This document shows positions 33,729 through 42,493 of a stretch of DNA of 64,000 nt, one piece after another. Below the pieces are notes generated by a model. That model saw nothing but the letters and a program-made list of their open reading frames with translations, searched no databases and was not told where the DNA came from. This DNA is from G965227875 sp965227875 (lineage in GTDB: Bacteria; Pseudomonadota; Alphaproteobacteria; Rhizobiales; JAJFHC01). Numbering within the stretch: position 1 is the stretch's first letter; each line of letters begins with the position of its first letter. The translations under genes and the position numbers were made by a program. The stretch lies in assembly GCA_965227875.1 (NCBI GenBank), contig OZ245783.1:3472001-3536000 (forward strand), written 5' to 3'.

Positions 33729-35318
33729 ATGATTGGACTTGCCGGCAGAATCCAGTTCGCAAAGACGTCGCCAGGCGCTTCCATACTCGCCTGTGCATTG
33801 CCGTGCCTTGTCGCGGTGCTCGTTTTCATCGTGTTCCTGGTCTCGCCAGCCGGCGCCCAGGAGGGTCGGCGCGTCGCTCTACTGATCGGCAATGGCGCCT
33901 ACGAATACGCACCGGCGCTCGACAATCCCGTGAACGACGCGACGGACCTCGCCGCAACTCTCGAAAAGCTCGGTTTCGAGGTCGCGACCGGACTGGACGC
34001 CGGCAAGGCGGCGATGAGTGAACTGATCGACGAATTCGCCAAGAGCCTGACGGGCGACGAAACCGTCGTCTTCTTCTACGCGGGACACGCCATACAGGTG
34101 CGCGGACGCAATCATCTTGCCGCGATCGATTCCGACATCGTCGCGGTTTCGGACCTCGAGAAGGAAACGTTGGCACTGCAGGATGTGCTCGGAAAACTCG
34201 CGGTGAAATCGTCGAGGATCCTGGCGTTCCTCGATGCATGCCGGGACAATCCGCTCGGCGACTCGGACACCGCGGCCTCCCTGCTCGTCGGGCATGTCGA
34301 CGGCCTCGCGCGCGAGGACATCACCACCCGGAACACGTTCCTGTCCTATGCCACCGAGCCCGGCAACGTCGCGCTTGACGGCGCGGGCCGGAACAGCCCG
34401 TTCACCAAGGCCATCCTCGCGAACATCGCCCGGCCGGGCGTCGACCTCGCCGCCCTCATGACCGATGTCCGCCGGCAGGTCTTCGAGGAAACCGCGCAGC
34501 AACAATTGCCGTGGTCGAGTTCCTCTCTTCTGGACCGGGTGTATCTCAGCCTCCCGGCGGACGGCGCCCTGCCGGCGGCCCCCGTGCGTACGCAGGAGAG
34601 CACGGACCCGGCCAGTGTCCTGGCTGCGGCCAACGAGCTCTTTGCGGCAGGAAGTTTCGCCGGGGCAGCGGATGCCTACCGGCGAGCGGCTGAACTGGGC
34701 GCGATCCAGGCGATGACCGCCTATGGCAACATGCTGGCCGAAGGCGTGGGTGTTCCGGAAAATCGGATCGAAGCGCACCGGTGGTACCTGAAGGCGGCCG
34801 AAAGCGGCGATGCCGAGGCGCAGTTCCTCGTCGGCCGGGATTACGAACAGGGCAAGGGCGGCGTCGCGAAGAGCACGAAGGACGCGTTGTCCTGGTATCG
34901 CCGGGCGGCCAATGGCGGAAATGGCGATGCCATGAACAATCTCGCCGTGATGCATGTGCTGGGCGAGGGGGTCGCGCCGGACTTCGCCGAGGCCCTCAAG
35001 TGGTATCGCAAGGCCGCCGGGGCCGGAAACGGCAATGCCATGTTCAACCTTGCCGCTCTCTATGACGAGGGGCAGGGCGTCCAGAAGGCGCCGCAGACGG
35101 CGGCGCGATGGGTCATGAAGTCGATACTGGCGGGAACCGAGCCTGCGCGCCTTGAAATGATACAGAACCACGCCGCCTGGAGCCCCGAGTTTCGCAGGAG
35201 TTTTCAGGGCGAGATGAAGTCGATCGGTCTCTATGGCGGCGGCCTCGATGGCCTGTTCGGTCCCGGGACGAAGTCCGCGATAGAACAAATAGGACGACAG
35301 GACGCGGTTTCACGATAA
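33729..35318 (+). CDS. Secreted caspase-like (orthocaspase) protein with Sel1 repeats and peptidoglycan-binding-like tail
   Basis: 529 aa. Signal peptide or anchor about 20-43 (PAGA-QEGRR). Caspase-like p20 domain about 47-275, with the catalytic dyad H120 (FFYAGHAIQ) and C171 (LDACRDNP) and the usual GNGAYEYAPALDNPVNDA start. A linker is followed by about four Sel1/TPR-like repeats (about 315-465; patterns AHRWYLKAAESGD, ALSWYRRAANGGN, ALKWYRKAAGAGN). The last 40 residues (IGLYGGGLDGLFGPGTKSAIEQI) read like half of a PG_binding_1 domain. The protein is therefore likely periplasmic and wall-associated. Followed by a small secreted protein gene 75 bp downstream. Protease activity is inferred from the intact dyad. 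Confidence 0.88.
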   Translation: MIGLAGRIQFAKTSPGASILACALPCLVAVLVFIVFLVSPAGAQEGRRVALLIGNGAYEYAPALDNPVNDATDLAATLEKLGFEVATGLDAGKAAMSELIDEFAKSLTGDETVVFFYAGHAIQVRGRNHLAAIDSDIVAVSDLEKETLALQDVLGKLAVKSSRILAFLDACRDNPLGDSDTAASLLVGHVDGLAREDITTRNTFLSYATEPGNVALDGAGRNSPFTKAILANIARPGVDLAALMTDVRRQVFEETAQQQLPWSSSSLLDRVYLSLPADGALPAAPVRTQESTDPASVLAAANELFAAGSFAGAADAYRRAAELGAIQAMTAYGNMLAEGVGVPENRIEAHRWYLKAAESGDAEAQFLVGRDYEQGKGGVAKSTKDALSWYRRAANGGNGDAMNNLAVMHVLGEGVAPDFAEALKWYRKAAGAGNGNAMFNLAALYDEGQGVQKAPQTAARWVMKSILAGTEPARLEMIQNHAAWSPEFRRSFQGEMKSIGLYGGGLDGLFGPGTKSAIEQIGRQDAVSR

Positions 35319-35393
35319 TCTCACGACCGTTCTGCTGTGAAGGGTGCGATACCGGTCCCGAGACTTCGACCGGGTTTCCGACAAGGAGGGAAA

Positions 35394-35834
35394 ATGTCCA
35401 GGACAGCCTCGATTGACAGTAAGACCTGCATGCGTCCGCTGACGTTGATCGCTTTCGCGTTCGTGGCTCTTTGCGCCACGGCTTACGCGGTCTATGCGTT
35501 CGACTCAGGGTATACGAATCGCGCCATAGCGAGAGGGAACGCCGCCCTCGAGCAGTGCCGGTCCGTTGCGGCCGGCGCACAGCGCCAGAACTGCGTCGGC
35601 AACGCCTTGAACTCCGTTGCGCGCAACATCGGCGCGCGCCGGGACTATCGCCCCGCGGCCAGCATCTTCAGGGAAGCGGCGTCCGGGGTGAAGGCGGCGA
35701 GTTCCGTTCGCCGGGCGCTTTCCGTCCTCGACTCGGCACGCAAGAAACTGCTCCGGGCCTCGGGCAGGGCGCTGCAGCATCACAAGCTGCTGTCGAGCCT
35801 GATGAGCAAGGCCAAGAGCGTGCTCCGCAGCTAG
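35394..35834 (+). CDS. Small secreted protein of unknown function
   Basis: 146 aa. AAGGAGGG precedes the ATG. One hydrophobic segment (about 16-36, TLIAFAFVALCATAYAVYAF) acts as a signal or anchor. The exported part is basic, alpha-helical in appearance, and carries two cysteines (C55, C67) that could pair. Not recognised. Same strand as the caspase-like gene and likely in the same unit. Confidence 0.7.
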   Translation: MSRTASIDSKTCMRPLTLIAFAFVALCATAYAVYAFDSGYTNRAIARGNAALEQCRSVAAGAQRQNCVGNALNSVARNIGARRDYRPAASIFREAASGVKAASSVRRALSVLDSARKKLLRASGRALQHHKLLSSLMSKAKSVLRS

Positions 35835-35862
35835 AACGTGTCCGGGCCGCGGCCTGCCGCGG

Positions 35863-36486
35863 TCACTTCACGTTGAAATTGACGATCTGTACGCGCCGGT
35901 TCTCCGGGGCGTACGGGTCGATTCCTTTTTTGGGCTGTTCCTCGCCGAAACCGACGGCCAGGAGGGCGGGCTCCGGCACACCGTGTTTTTCGGTCAGGTA
36001 GCTGCGCACGGCCCGCGCGCGTTTCTCCGAAAGGGTCTGGTTGTAGCCGTCTGCCCCTTTTGCGTCCGTATGGCCGGCGACCAGAAAGGTCGATCCGGCG
36101 AGACGCGGCGTTTTCAGGGCCGCGCCAAGCTGTGCCAGCACGCCGGCGGCCTCCGGCGATATCTCCGCGGAGTCATGAGCGAACGGGACGGTCAGGTCCA
36201 CGGCCGAAAGCTTGCCGGATTCCACGATCCGCGACAGTCCGCGTCTTTCCTCGCGGGTGAACTGCCGTGTCGCGATCTTCTTGCGCAGGCCGGCAACGAA
36301 GGCCTGGAGCTGTTTTTCTTCCGCCTTTGCCTTGGAGCCCCAGGTCCGCGTCTTCTGGGGCTTCAGGGCGCCGGCGATCTCTTCGGCCGACGGCGCTTGG
36401 GCATGGCCCGGTGTCACCGCCGCTGCTGTAGCCAGCATGGCGGCCACGACCGAACAGGTCAGCAATCTTCCGTCGAATACAGGCAT
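35863..36486 (-). CDS. OmpA-family peptidoglycan-associated protein
   Basis: 207 aa with a signal peptide (about 1-29, GHA-QAPS). The C-terminal OmpA-like domain (about 95-205) contains the diaminopimelate-binding pattern AGHTDAKGADGYNQTLSEKRARAVRSYL and GFGEEQP. The region between is a lysine-rich helix (SKAKAEEKQLQAFVAGLRKK). No lipobox and no beta-barrel, so it is a soluble periplasmic protein bound to the wall. Convergent with the small secreted protein gene. Confidence 0.9.
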   Translation of the reverse strand: MPVFDGRLLTCSVVAAMLATAAAVTPGHAQAPSAEEIAGALKPQKTRTWGSKAKAEEKQLQAFVAGLRKKIATRQFTREERRGLSRIVESGKLSAVDLTVPFAHDSAEISPEAAGVLAQLGAALKTPRLAGSTFLVAGHTDAKGADGYNQTLSEKRARAVRSYLTEKHGVPEPALLAVGFGEEQPKKGIDPYAPENRRVQIVNFNVK

Positions 36487-36546
36487 CCCTCTGCCTCTCG
36501 TCTCGGTGAACGCGTGTGGCGCGGATTGTGAAACGGTTGTCCGGTT

Positions 36547-36651
36547 CTAGACAAGTACAAGAATGGAACCGATCAGAAGCGATACGCAAACCCCCGTCAG
36601 CACGTCCCGGGGCGCCACGGATTTCTCTTTCCAGTAATCGTCTGAGGTCAT
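36547..36651 (-). CDS. Possible 34-residue single-span membrane peptide
   Basis: A short frame with a good ribosome site (GAGGAAAGG, 5 bases before the ATG) encodes MTSDDYWKE followed by a cytoplasm-like linker and one hydrophobic helix to the C-terminus (VCVSLLIGSILVLV). It lies 60 bp upstream of the OmpA-type gene on the same strand. The size, topology and ribosome site resemble known small membrane proteins, but there is no homology evidence. Confidence 0.4.
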   Translation of the reverse strand: MTSDDYWKEKSVAPRDVLTGVCVSLLIGSILVLV

Positions 36652-37081
36652 CGATCCTTTCCTCGCTGGGCGGGCGATCCTAAGGACCGCCATACATGCA
36701 AGGTGGGAGGGATGCAGAGACCGGCTTGTGACGAGGGTCACATTCGGGAAGGTGAAAATCAGGACAGGGAAATGATGGGGGCTACCGGGTCCGAGGCACC
36801 GACCACTCCAGTGTGAAATCGGAGAACTCAAACAAGAGCGATGTAATGCAGTGGCTTAACTTTCCAGGCGCCGTCTTTGGCGACGTGCTCTCCAGAAAAG
36901 CGGAGACCTTTCAGGCGATCACGTCAATCACCGGTCAACCGAAGCCGGCTGGGAGCGCAGTCGGGACGCGTATCCTCCGCACCGGTTGCATGCAACCGCT
37001 CACCAGAGGCTGACTTGCAAGTCGCGGCAAAGCCGCAAAAAATCCCGAAACCACCAACCTTTGCTACACGGCGCGCGGACG
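36652..37081. other. 430-bp intergenic region with a 16-bp perfect palindrome
   Basis: No convincing gene. Contains the perfect palindrome CGGTTGCATGCAACCG at 36983-36998, a candidate binding site for a dimeric DNA-binding protein. GC content begins to fall here and stays lower up to the tRNA gene at 38.5 kb. Confidence 0.45.
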
Positions 37082-38044
37082 CTAGTTGAGGCCATTTCTG
37101 CTGTAGTGATCGTAGGGATGGCCTGAATAGGTTCGTTTCAAACCCGTCCGGCAGGCATGTGCATCCTGAAGAAAGCATCTTCCAATTGCCCGCTCATAGT
37201 CAAAGCTCAAGCACCAACTGCGCCCCAGGCAAGCATCGCGGCAATGGCCAAGTGAAACGTTGCTCAGCACCTCGCGGTTGTAACCTGGAATGCCGGCGTT
37301 CGCGACTTTCGAGAAGCTGTTGCCGAAGCGACTTGGACATGTGTGAACCGCATCCGAATTCGCTCTGCAAAGTACACCTCTGTAAAACTGACCCGTTTGC
37401 CGGCGTGCCCTTCTCATGACCTCGGAAACCGCGCTCTCGACCGAACGATTGCCACAGACTTTCACCGTACCAGCCGCAAGGCGCGCAAACATAAGACCAA
37501 GTATCGCTGACTCAGCATTCACCTCGGCGATCCGCGCTTCGCTATTCCACCGGTTCAGAACTCCCTGGCCGAAACCGTAACCAACCATACCCGAGGTTAC
37601 GGCGACTGCCACAACGGCCAGCACTCGCGGGTCGGAACTACCCATTCTGGCCGAACTCCAGTTTGATGGCCTCACCATCTCCCCGGCCATTGTCGCCCCG
37701 ACTCGCTTCCCCGCCTCCGAGAAAACATAGTTCGCAATTGCGTAAGTCTGCCGCGCCACCATCTCACGAACGGCCGGATTATTCTGGATCTGCTGTTGGA
37801 TAAAGGCCGCCACAGGACCAGACCATTGGTGGAGCGCCGTTGCGAGTTCTGGATTTGAACGGAAAACCTGAGCGGCGTAAGTGGCCATGCCTTGGCTTGC
37901 CATCGTCACACCCTGCTGAAAGCTCAGTCCAGTATGTTGAAAAGCCTGCCACATGATTGTTTCCGCAGCACTGGCCTGCTTCGGAGATGCAATCACTACG
38001 CTTAGCAATGCAGCAAAGAGTAGTTTTTTCAGTTTGTAAGCCAT
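37082..38044 (-). CDS. Secreted protein with C-terminal PAN/Apple-like domain
   Basis: 320 aa with a signal peptide (about 1-26, KQASA-AETI). The central part is helical with two hydrophobic stretches (VLAVVAVAVTSGMVGYGF; ESAILGLMFARLAAG). The C-terminal 70 residues (LSNVSLGHCRDACLGRSWCLSFDYERAIGRCFLQ, broken here as SNVSLGHCRDACLGRSWC and FDYERAIGRCFLQ) show the cysteine spacing of a PAN/Apple domain. PAN/Apple domains usually bind proteins or carbohydrates. GTGAGGTTG precedes the ATG at 38044. Codon use is less GC-biased than in neighbouring genes, suggesting recent acquisition. No partner genes. Confidence 0.72.
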   Translation of the reverse strand: MAYKLKKLLFAALLSVVIASPKQASAAETIMWQAFQHTGLSFQQGVTMASQGMATYAAQVFRSNPELATALHQWSGPVAAFIQQQIQNNPAVREMVARQTYAIANYVFSEAGKRVGATMAGEMVRPSNWSSARMGSSDPRVLAVVAVAVTSGMVGYGFGQGVLNRWNSEARIAEVNAESAILGLMFARLAAGTVKVCGNRSVESAVSEVMRRARRQTGQFYRGVLCRANSDAVHTCPSRFGNSFSKVANAGIPGYNREVLSNVSLGHCRDACLGRSWCLSFDYERAIGRCFLQDAHACRTGLKRTYSGHPYDHYSRNGLN

Positions 38045-38527
38045 CGCAATCAACCTCACATTGGCGAACGACTCGATCCGCCCGCCCAGTGATTGCGCTT
38101 TGCCTTGCGATTTACTGGACACCGCAGGAGCTCACCTGAGGGCAGGGTAGAACCTGGAGGCAAAATATCAAAATCAATTCCGGCTCCCCGGCGCTCCGCC
38201 TGCGGTCACAATTAAGTCAAATGAAAACGGGAGATCGTGGCCGGGACACAAAACTTATTGTCGGGCAAAGGCTTTCGGAATCGACCTTGCGCTGACTTCC
38301 CGATCCTGCACGCAGTGAGCTTCAAGTGGAGATTAGCGCAAAGCAGAACTCGGGTTATAGGTCGGCAGGTCCGCAACGGGTCATTGGTCCCGCAACTCGA
38401 TCTGGTAAACTGACGGCGAATGTGCGTCGCAATCCGGACCCAGGGGCTGATGGCAAAAGCGCGTAAAAGAGCACTCCGCGGGCAGCGGCCTTCTCAAGTC
38501 ATAAAATATTGATTTTATTGATAGAAA
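38045..38527. other. 483-bp lower-GC intergenic region between the PAN-domain gene and tRNA-Val
   Basis: No gene recognised on either strand. It must contain the promoter of the PAN-domain gene near its left end. The stretch just after the tRNA (38495-38525) is AT-rich. I looked for a copy of the tRNA 3' end as an integration scar and found none. Confidence 0.5.
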
Positions 38528-38602
38528 TGGTGGGCGATACTGGGATTGAACCAGTGACCTCTCCGGTGTGAACGGAACGCTCTCCCGCTGAGCTAATCGC
38601 CC
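38528..38602 (-). tRNA. tRNA-Val (CAC anticodon)
   Basis: 75 nt on the minus strand including an encoded CCA (38528-38530). The 7-bp acceptor stem GGGCGAT/ATCGCCC pairs perfectly. The D-arm GCTC...GAGC, the anticodon loop TTCACAC with anticodon CAC at positions 34-36, and the T-loop GGTTCAATCC are all present. CAC reads valine GUG codons, which are abundant in this GC-rich genome. Confidence 0.95.
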
Positions 38603-38743
38603 TGACCATGATCGGGATGCCGGGCGGAGCCTTGCGCCGCCGAAGCGGGACGATATAAAGCGCCGGTCCGAGCCAAAGTCAAGCTTTCCCGGTCCAGATT
38701 CAGCTTGATGCGCGGCGAACCGTGCGGCAGAAGCGTTAGCCGC

Positions 38744-39952
38744 ATGTCCGAACCGGCACCCCATCCGCAAAAAACCGCGTGGCCGCGCGTCTTCCTGCTC
38801 TTCGGGGCGGGGGTCGCCGTCGCGTTCCAGATCGGCAAGGTGCCCGGGGCGCTGCCCCTGCTGGACCGCGAATTGTCGCTGGGTCTTTTTCTCGCCGGCT
38901 GGGTCGTGTCCATCTTCAACGCCATATCCTCGGCCACCGGCGCGCTCTTCGGTGCGGCGGCCGACCGGTTCGGTCACCGTCGCGTGGCGCTCGTCGGCAT
39001 GGCCGTGACAGCGGCGGGCAGCGTCCTCGGCGGCCTCGCGGACGGCGCCTTCCTGCTGCTGTTCTCGCGCATCGTCGAGGGGTTCGGCTTCCTGCTCACC
39101 GTGGTGTCGATCCCGCCTCTCATGCTGGCCCAGGTGGCGCCCGCCGACCAGGACAAGGCCATGGGCCTGTGGGGGGCGTACATGCCGACAGGCATGGCCT
39201 TCCTGCTGTTCGCGAGCGGCCCGGCGCTCGAGGTCATGGACTGGCGCGCCCTCTGGCTGGTCACGGCCGGCCTGATCGTCGCAGTCGCCCTGATGATCTC
39301 CGCGTTCGTGCCGCCGCCCGAAAAGGCTGCGCCGAAGGCCGAGAAGCGTTCCGCCCGCGACATCCTGCACACCGCCACGCGGCCCGGCCCGGTCCTGCTC
39401 GGCGCGGTGTTCCTGACCTATGCCGCGCAGTTCCTGGCGGTCATGTCCTTCCTGCCGTTCCTGCTCGTGGAGCAGGCCGGATTCACGCCGCGCATGGCGG
39501 CGATCGTCGGCGCGCTTGCCGTGGCGGTGAACATTGCCGGCAACCTCGCGTCCGGTTTCCTGCTCGGGCGCGGCATCGCCCGCAGCCGGCTCATTGTCGC
39601 CGTCAGCGCCGTCATGGCGTTCAGCGGCGCGCTCGTCTTCATCGATGTGCTGCCGGTCGGCCTGCGGATCTTCGGCGCGGTGCTGTTTTCCACCATCGCC
39701 GGCATCATTCCCGGATCGCTATTCGCGGGTGCTGCCGTCCATGCACCGCGACCCGCGCTCGTTTCGAGCGTCAACGGCCTCCTGATGCAGGGGGCGGCCC
39801 TGGGTCAGTTCATCGGCCCGCCGATCGTCGGCCTGATGGTCAGCCTCGCGGGAGCCTGGAGCATAGCGGCCGTTTTCTGTATCGCGGCGGCCGCCATCAC
39901 CGCCTTTTCCGCCGCGCTGCTCGGAAGGATCGAAAGGCGTCTGTCAGGCTGA
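38744..39952 (+). CDS. Major facilitator superfamily transporter
   Basis: 402 aa, 12 hydrophobic helices. The MFS A-motif between helices 2 and 3 is visible as GAAADRFGHRRVAL (about 70-83). A charged cytoplasmic loop (PPEKAAPKAEKRSARD) separates the two halves. It looks like the CynX/NimT-like or general efflux branch; no substrate can be assigned. The 3' end overlaps the convergent phosphatase gene by 9 bp. Confidence 0.9.
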   Translation: MSEPAPHPQKTAWPRVFLLFGAGVAVAFQIGKVPGALPLLDRELSLGLFLAGWVVSIFNAISSATGALFGAAADRFGHRRVALVGMAVTAAGSVLGGLADGAFLLLFSRIVEGFGFLLTVVSIPPLMLAQVAPADQDKAMGLWGAYMPTGMAFLLFASGPALEVMDWRALWLVTAGLIVAVALMISAFVPPPEKAAPKAEKRSARDILHTATRPGPVLLGAVFLTYAAQFLAVMSFLPFLLVEQAGFTPRMAAIVGALAVAVNIAGNLASGFLLGRGIARSRLIVAVSAVMAFSGALVFIDVLPVGLRIFGAVLFSTIAGIIPGSLFAGAAVHAPRPALVSSVNGLLMQGAALGQFIGPPIVGLMVSLAGAWSIAAVFCIAAAAITAFSAALLGRIERRLSG

Positions 39953-40621
39953 GGCGAGCGAGGCGAGGGCGTCCGCCAGCTGGTCGAAGTGGTCGATCGT
40001 CACGTCCGGGCCGTACGTGCCCACCGGTTCGGGCGTGTAGCCGAAGGTCACGCCGACGACGGGAACGCCCGCCGCCTTGGCCGCCGCCACGTCCGCACGA
40101 CTGTCTCCCACCATGAAACTGGTCGACGGCGTTCCGCCGACCCGCCGCATGGTTTCCAGCACGTGTTCCGGATCCGGTTTGCGCACGGGCAGCGTATCCC
40201 CGCCGACGACGGCGGTGAAGTAGGGGCTCAGATCGAGCGCGTCGAGCAGGCGCCGCGACAGGGCCTCGGTCTTGTTGGTGCACACGCCCATGGGACAGCC
40301 CGCATCGCGCAATTGCCCGAGCGCCTCGCGAACGCCGGGAAAGGGTACGCTGTGATCGGCGATGTGTTCGCCGTAATACACGATGAACTCGTCGAACAGC
40401 CGGTCCATCTGTTCCGCGCTCGCCGGTTCGCCCGTCGCCTCCATGGCGCGCTCCATCAGGACGCGTGCGCCCTGTCCCACCATGTTGCGCACGCGGTCCA
40501 GTCCGAGCGTGGACCGGCCGTGGCGTTCCAGCAGCACGTTCATGGCGCCCGCGAGGTCCGGTGCGGAATCGACGAGTGTTCCATCGAGATCGAAAAGGAC
40601 GGCGGTCCCTGAAGGCAGCAT
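39944..40621 (-). CDS. gph: Phosphoglycolate phosphatase, HAD family
   Basis: 225 aa. HAD motif I DLDGTLVDSAPDL (nucleophile D11, D13), helical cap, motif II CTNKTE, motif III KPDPEHV and motif IV VGDSRADVAAAKAAG. These match Gph, which removes 2-phosphoglycolate formed by DNA repair or oxygenase reactions. ATG 40621 puts the start a normal distance before motif I; the longer in-frame upstream stretch is poly-Arg and unlikely to be coding. Confidence 0.9.
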   Translation of the reverse strand: MLPSGTAVLFDLDGTLVDSAPDLAGAMNVLLERHGRSTLGLDRVRNMVGQGARVLMERAMEATGEPASAEQMDRLFDEFIVYYGEHIADHSVPFPGVREALGQLRDAGCPMGVCTNKTEALSRRLLDALDLSPYFTAVVGGDTLPVRKPDPEHVLETMRRVGGTPSTSFMVGDSRADVAAAKAAGVPVVGVTFGYTPEPVGTYGPDVTIDHFDQLADALASLASA

Positions 40622-40785
40622 GGCGTTTTCACTTCTGGTTGGAGCCCGCGTGTCGCCGGGCAATGGAGAGAGGCGCGCGATCTTAGAGCGGCGACGGCGA
40701 CGATTCAATTTCAAACCCGGTGGCCGGGCGGCGCGGAAATGGAAAGCCTATTGACGCTTTCCGGCGCTCCTCTAAAACCGCCCGC

Positions 40786-41376
40786 ATGTTCACATTCGCC
40801 GCCGCCGTGTTCTTTCTCCTCATCACCCCCGGTCCGGGCGTGCTCTCGACCGCAGGCGTGGGGTCGGGCTACGGCCACCGGGCCGGCCTGAGATATCTCA
40901 CCGGACTCTTCGTGGGGACGAATCTGGTGGCCCTCGCCGTGGTTACCGGCCTTGCCGCGATTCTCCTGTCTGACCCGCGCATCCGCACGGTGCTGCTGTG
41001 GGCATCCGCGGCCTACCTGCTCTACCTCGCCGCCCGCATCGCCTTTTCCGGTTCCCGCATCGGTTTCATCGAGGCGACGAAACCACCCGGTTTTTTCGGC
41101 GGCGTGGCCCTGCAGGCGATCAATCCGAAAGCCTATGCGGTCAACACCGCGCTTTTCACCGGTTTCGCCTTCTGGCCGTCGAGCCTCGTCATGGAGACCG
41201 TGATCAAGTTCGTGATCATCAACGCGATCTGGATTCCCGTGCATCTCACCTGGTTGTGGGCGGGCGTCACCGTGAGACGGCTCGAATTGCCTGACCGCGT
41301 CCAGTTCGCCATCAACGTGACCATGGCGCTGGCCATGCTCATGGTCGTCGGCCTTGCCGCCTACGCCCAGCTCTGA
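40786..41376 (+). CDS. LysE/RhtB family amino-acid exporter
   Basis: 196 aa with about six hydrophobic helices. Opens with FFLLITPGPGVLSTAGVGSGYGHRAGL, the LysE N-terminal signature including the PGP motif, and has ALQAINPKAYAVNTALF, the family's second conserved segment. Exports amino acids or derivatives such as homoserine lactones or lysine; substrate not predictable. Followed after 13 bp by an NTF2-like gene on the same strand. Confidence 0.92.
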   Translation: MFTFAAAVFFLLITPGPGVLSTAGVGSGYGHRAGLRYLTGLFVGTNLVALAVVTGLAAILLSDPRIRTVLLWASAAYLLYLAARIAFSGSRIGFIEATKPPGFFGGVALQAINPKAYAVNTALFTGFAFWPSSLVMETVIKFVIINAIWIPVHLTWLWAGVTVRRLELPDRVQFAINVTMALAMLMVVGLAAYAQL

Positions 41377-41389
41377 GAGACTCTCAGCC

Positions 41390-41776
41390 ATGGCGCAGGA
41401 TGCAGCGGAAACCGTGAAAGCCTACCTCGCGGCGATGGAAGCCCGCGATCTTGCGGGCGCGCGCGGTTTTCTCGCCAGGGACTTCGCCATGACGTTCCCC
41501 GGCGGTGCGCGGTTTCACACGCCCGAAGAACTCGTGGAGTGGGCGCGGTCGAGATATCGCCGGGTCGGCAAGACCTACGAAACGGTCGAGGCATTCCGCG
41601 ACGGCGCTGACGAGATCGTCTATTGCATTGGTTCCCTCCACGGTGAGTGGCCGGACGGGAGCCCGTTCTCGGGTGTGCGCTTCATCGACCGCTTCACCGT
41701 GCGCGACGGGACGATCATCGACCAGCAGGTCTGGAACGATCTGGCGGAAGTCCGCTCCGCCGCTTCAACGGATTGA
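41390..41776 (+). CDS. NTF2-like / SnoaL-fold protein
   Basis: 128 aa, cone-shaped alpha+beta fold suggested by the N-terminal helix TVKAYLAAMEARDLAGARGFLARDF and strands ending in RFIDRFTVRDGTIIDQQVWND. The family includes isomerases and dehydratases as well as binding proteins; no catalytic residues can be assigned. Closely follows the LysE gene. Confidence 0.85.
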   Translation: MAQDAAETVKAYLAAMEARDLAGARGFLARDFAMTFPGGARFHTPEELVEWARSRYRRVGKTYETVEAFRDGADEIVYCIGSLHGEWPDGSPFSGVRFIDRFTVRDGTIIDQQVWNDLAEVRSAASTD

Positions 41777-41814
41777 ACCTACCGGTCGTCTCCGATCGGG
41801 CGTAGTCTCGTCGC

Positions 41815-42483
41815 ATGGGATCCATGCGCTCATACGGAACACTCTGCGTGCTCCTGTCGGGCCTTGCCGGCGACGCGGCTGCCGGAAACTGGCCCGCGGG
41901 CGGTTTGCTTTTCAGTGACGAACTGGGCGGCTTCGAGATCCTCTCCGTCCGCGGCGCGGGAACGCTGGGCGATCCCATCGTCATTTCACAGAGACTGTCC
42001 GGCATCGGCCCCGCGATCCTCGTCGTCAGGCTGGATCCGGCGGGCGACGCCGCACGGCAACCGGCGCATCGGCGCGGTTACCTCAAGCTCGCCCTCGTGA
42101 CGCGCACGCGCAATGACAGTGCGCGGGTCTGGGCAGGCTTCGACCTGGAACTGCAGGAGGAACTTGGCCAGCCCAGCGTCTACCGGGACGGCCTGTCCTT
42201 CGACCAGGTGGAGAGCTTTTCCGGCAGGCGCTTCGGATCTGACAGGTTCAGGCGCTTCACGGACCTGACCGAGCCTTTCGACCGCATCAGGTTCGATGAC
42301 GGATCCGTCGATCCGGGAGGGCACGTCACGCTCAATTTTTTCGTGACCGACGTGACGCCCCGGAGCGTGTTCTACATCCTGCAGGAACCCAAGGTTCTGA
42401 CCGCCACGGGACCGCGCCCGTCGCGGCACGCAGGGTGGTCCCGTGGCGGCGGGCCTGTTCAGGTGGCCGCCGGTATGCCATAG
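41815..42483 (+). CDS. Conserved-looking hypothetical protein, possibly exported
   Basis: 222 aa. The N-terminus (MRSYGTLCVLLSGLAGDAAAG, from the alternative ATG at 41824) resembles a weak signal peptide. The rest is rich in beta-forming segments (GGFEILSVRG, ILVVRLDP, LKLALVTRTRN, HVTLNFFVTDV), suggesting a single beta-sandwich. The last 25 residues are low-complexity. Not recognised. Ends 10 bp before the proline-racemase-family gene, so the two may be co-transcribed. Confidence 0.7.
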   Translation: MGSMRSYGTLCVLLSGLAGDAAAGNWPAGGLLFSDELGGFEILSVRGAGTLGDPIVISQRLSGIGPAILVVRLDPAGDAARQPAHRRGYLKLALVTRTRNDSARVWAGFDLELQEELGQPSVYRDGLSFDQVESFSGRRFGSDRFRRFTDLTEPFDRIRFDDGSVDPGGHVTLNFFVTDVTPRSVFYILQEPKVLTATGPRPSRHAGWSRGGGPVQVAAGMP

Positions 42484-42493
42484 GTCGCCCATC

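Noticed and set aside
36652..38602. A tRNA-integrated mobile element with flanking direct repeats
   Set aside because: No integrase and no second copy of the tRNA 3' end were found; only the base-composition shift supports it, so it is reported as a possibility, not a mobile element.
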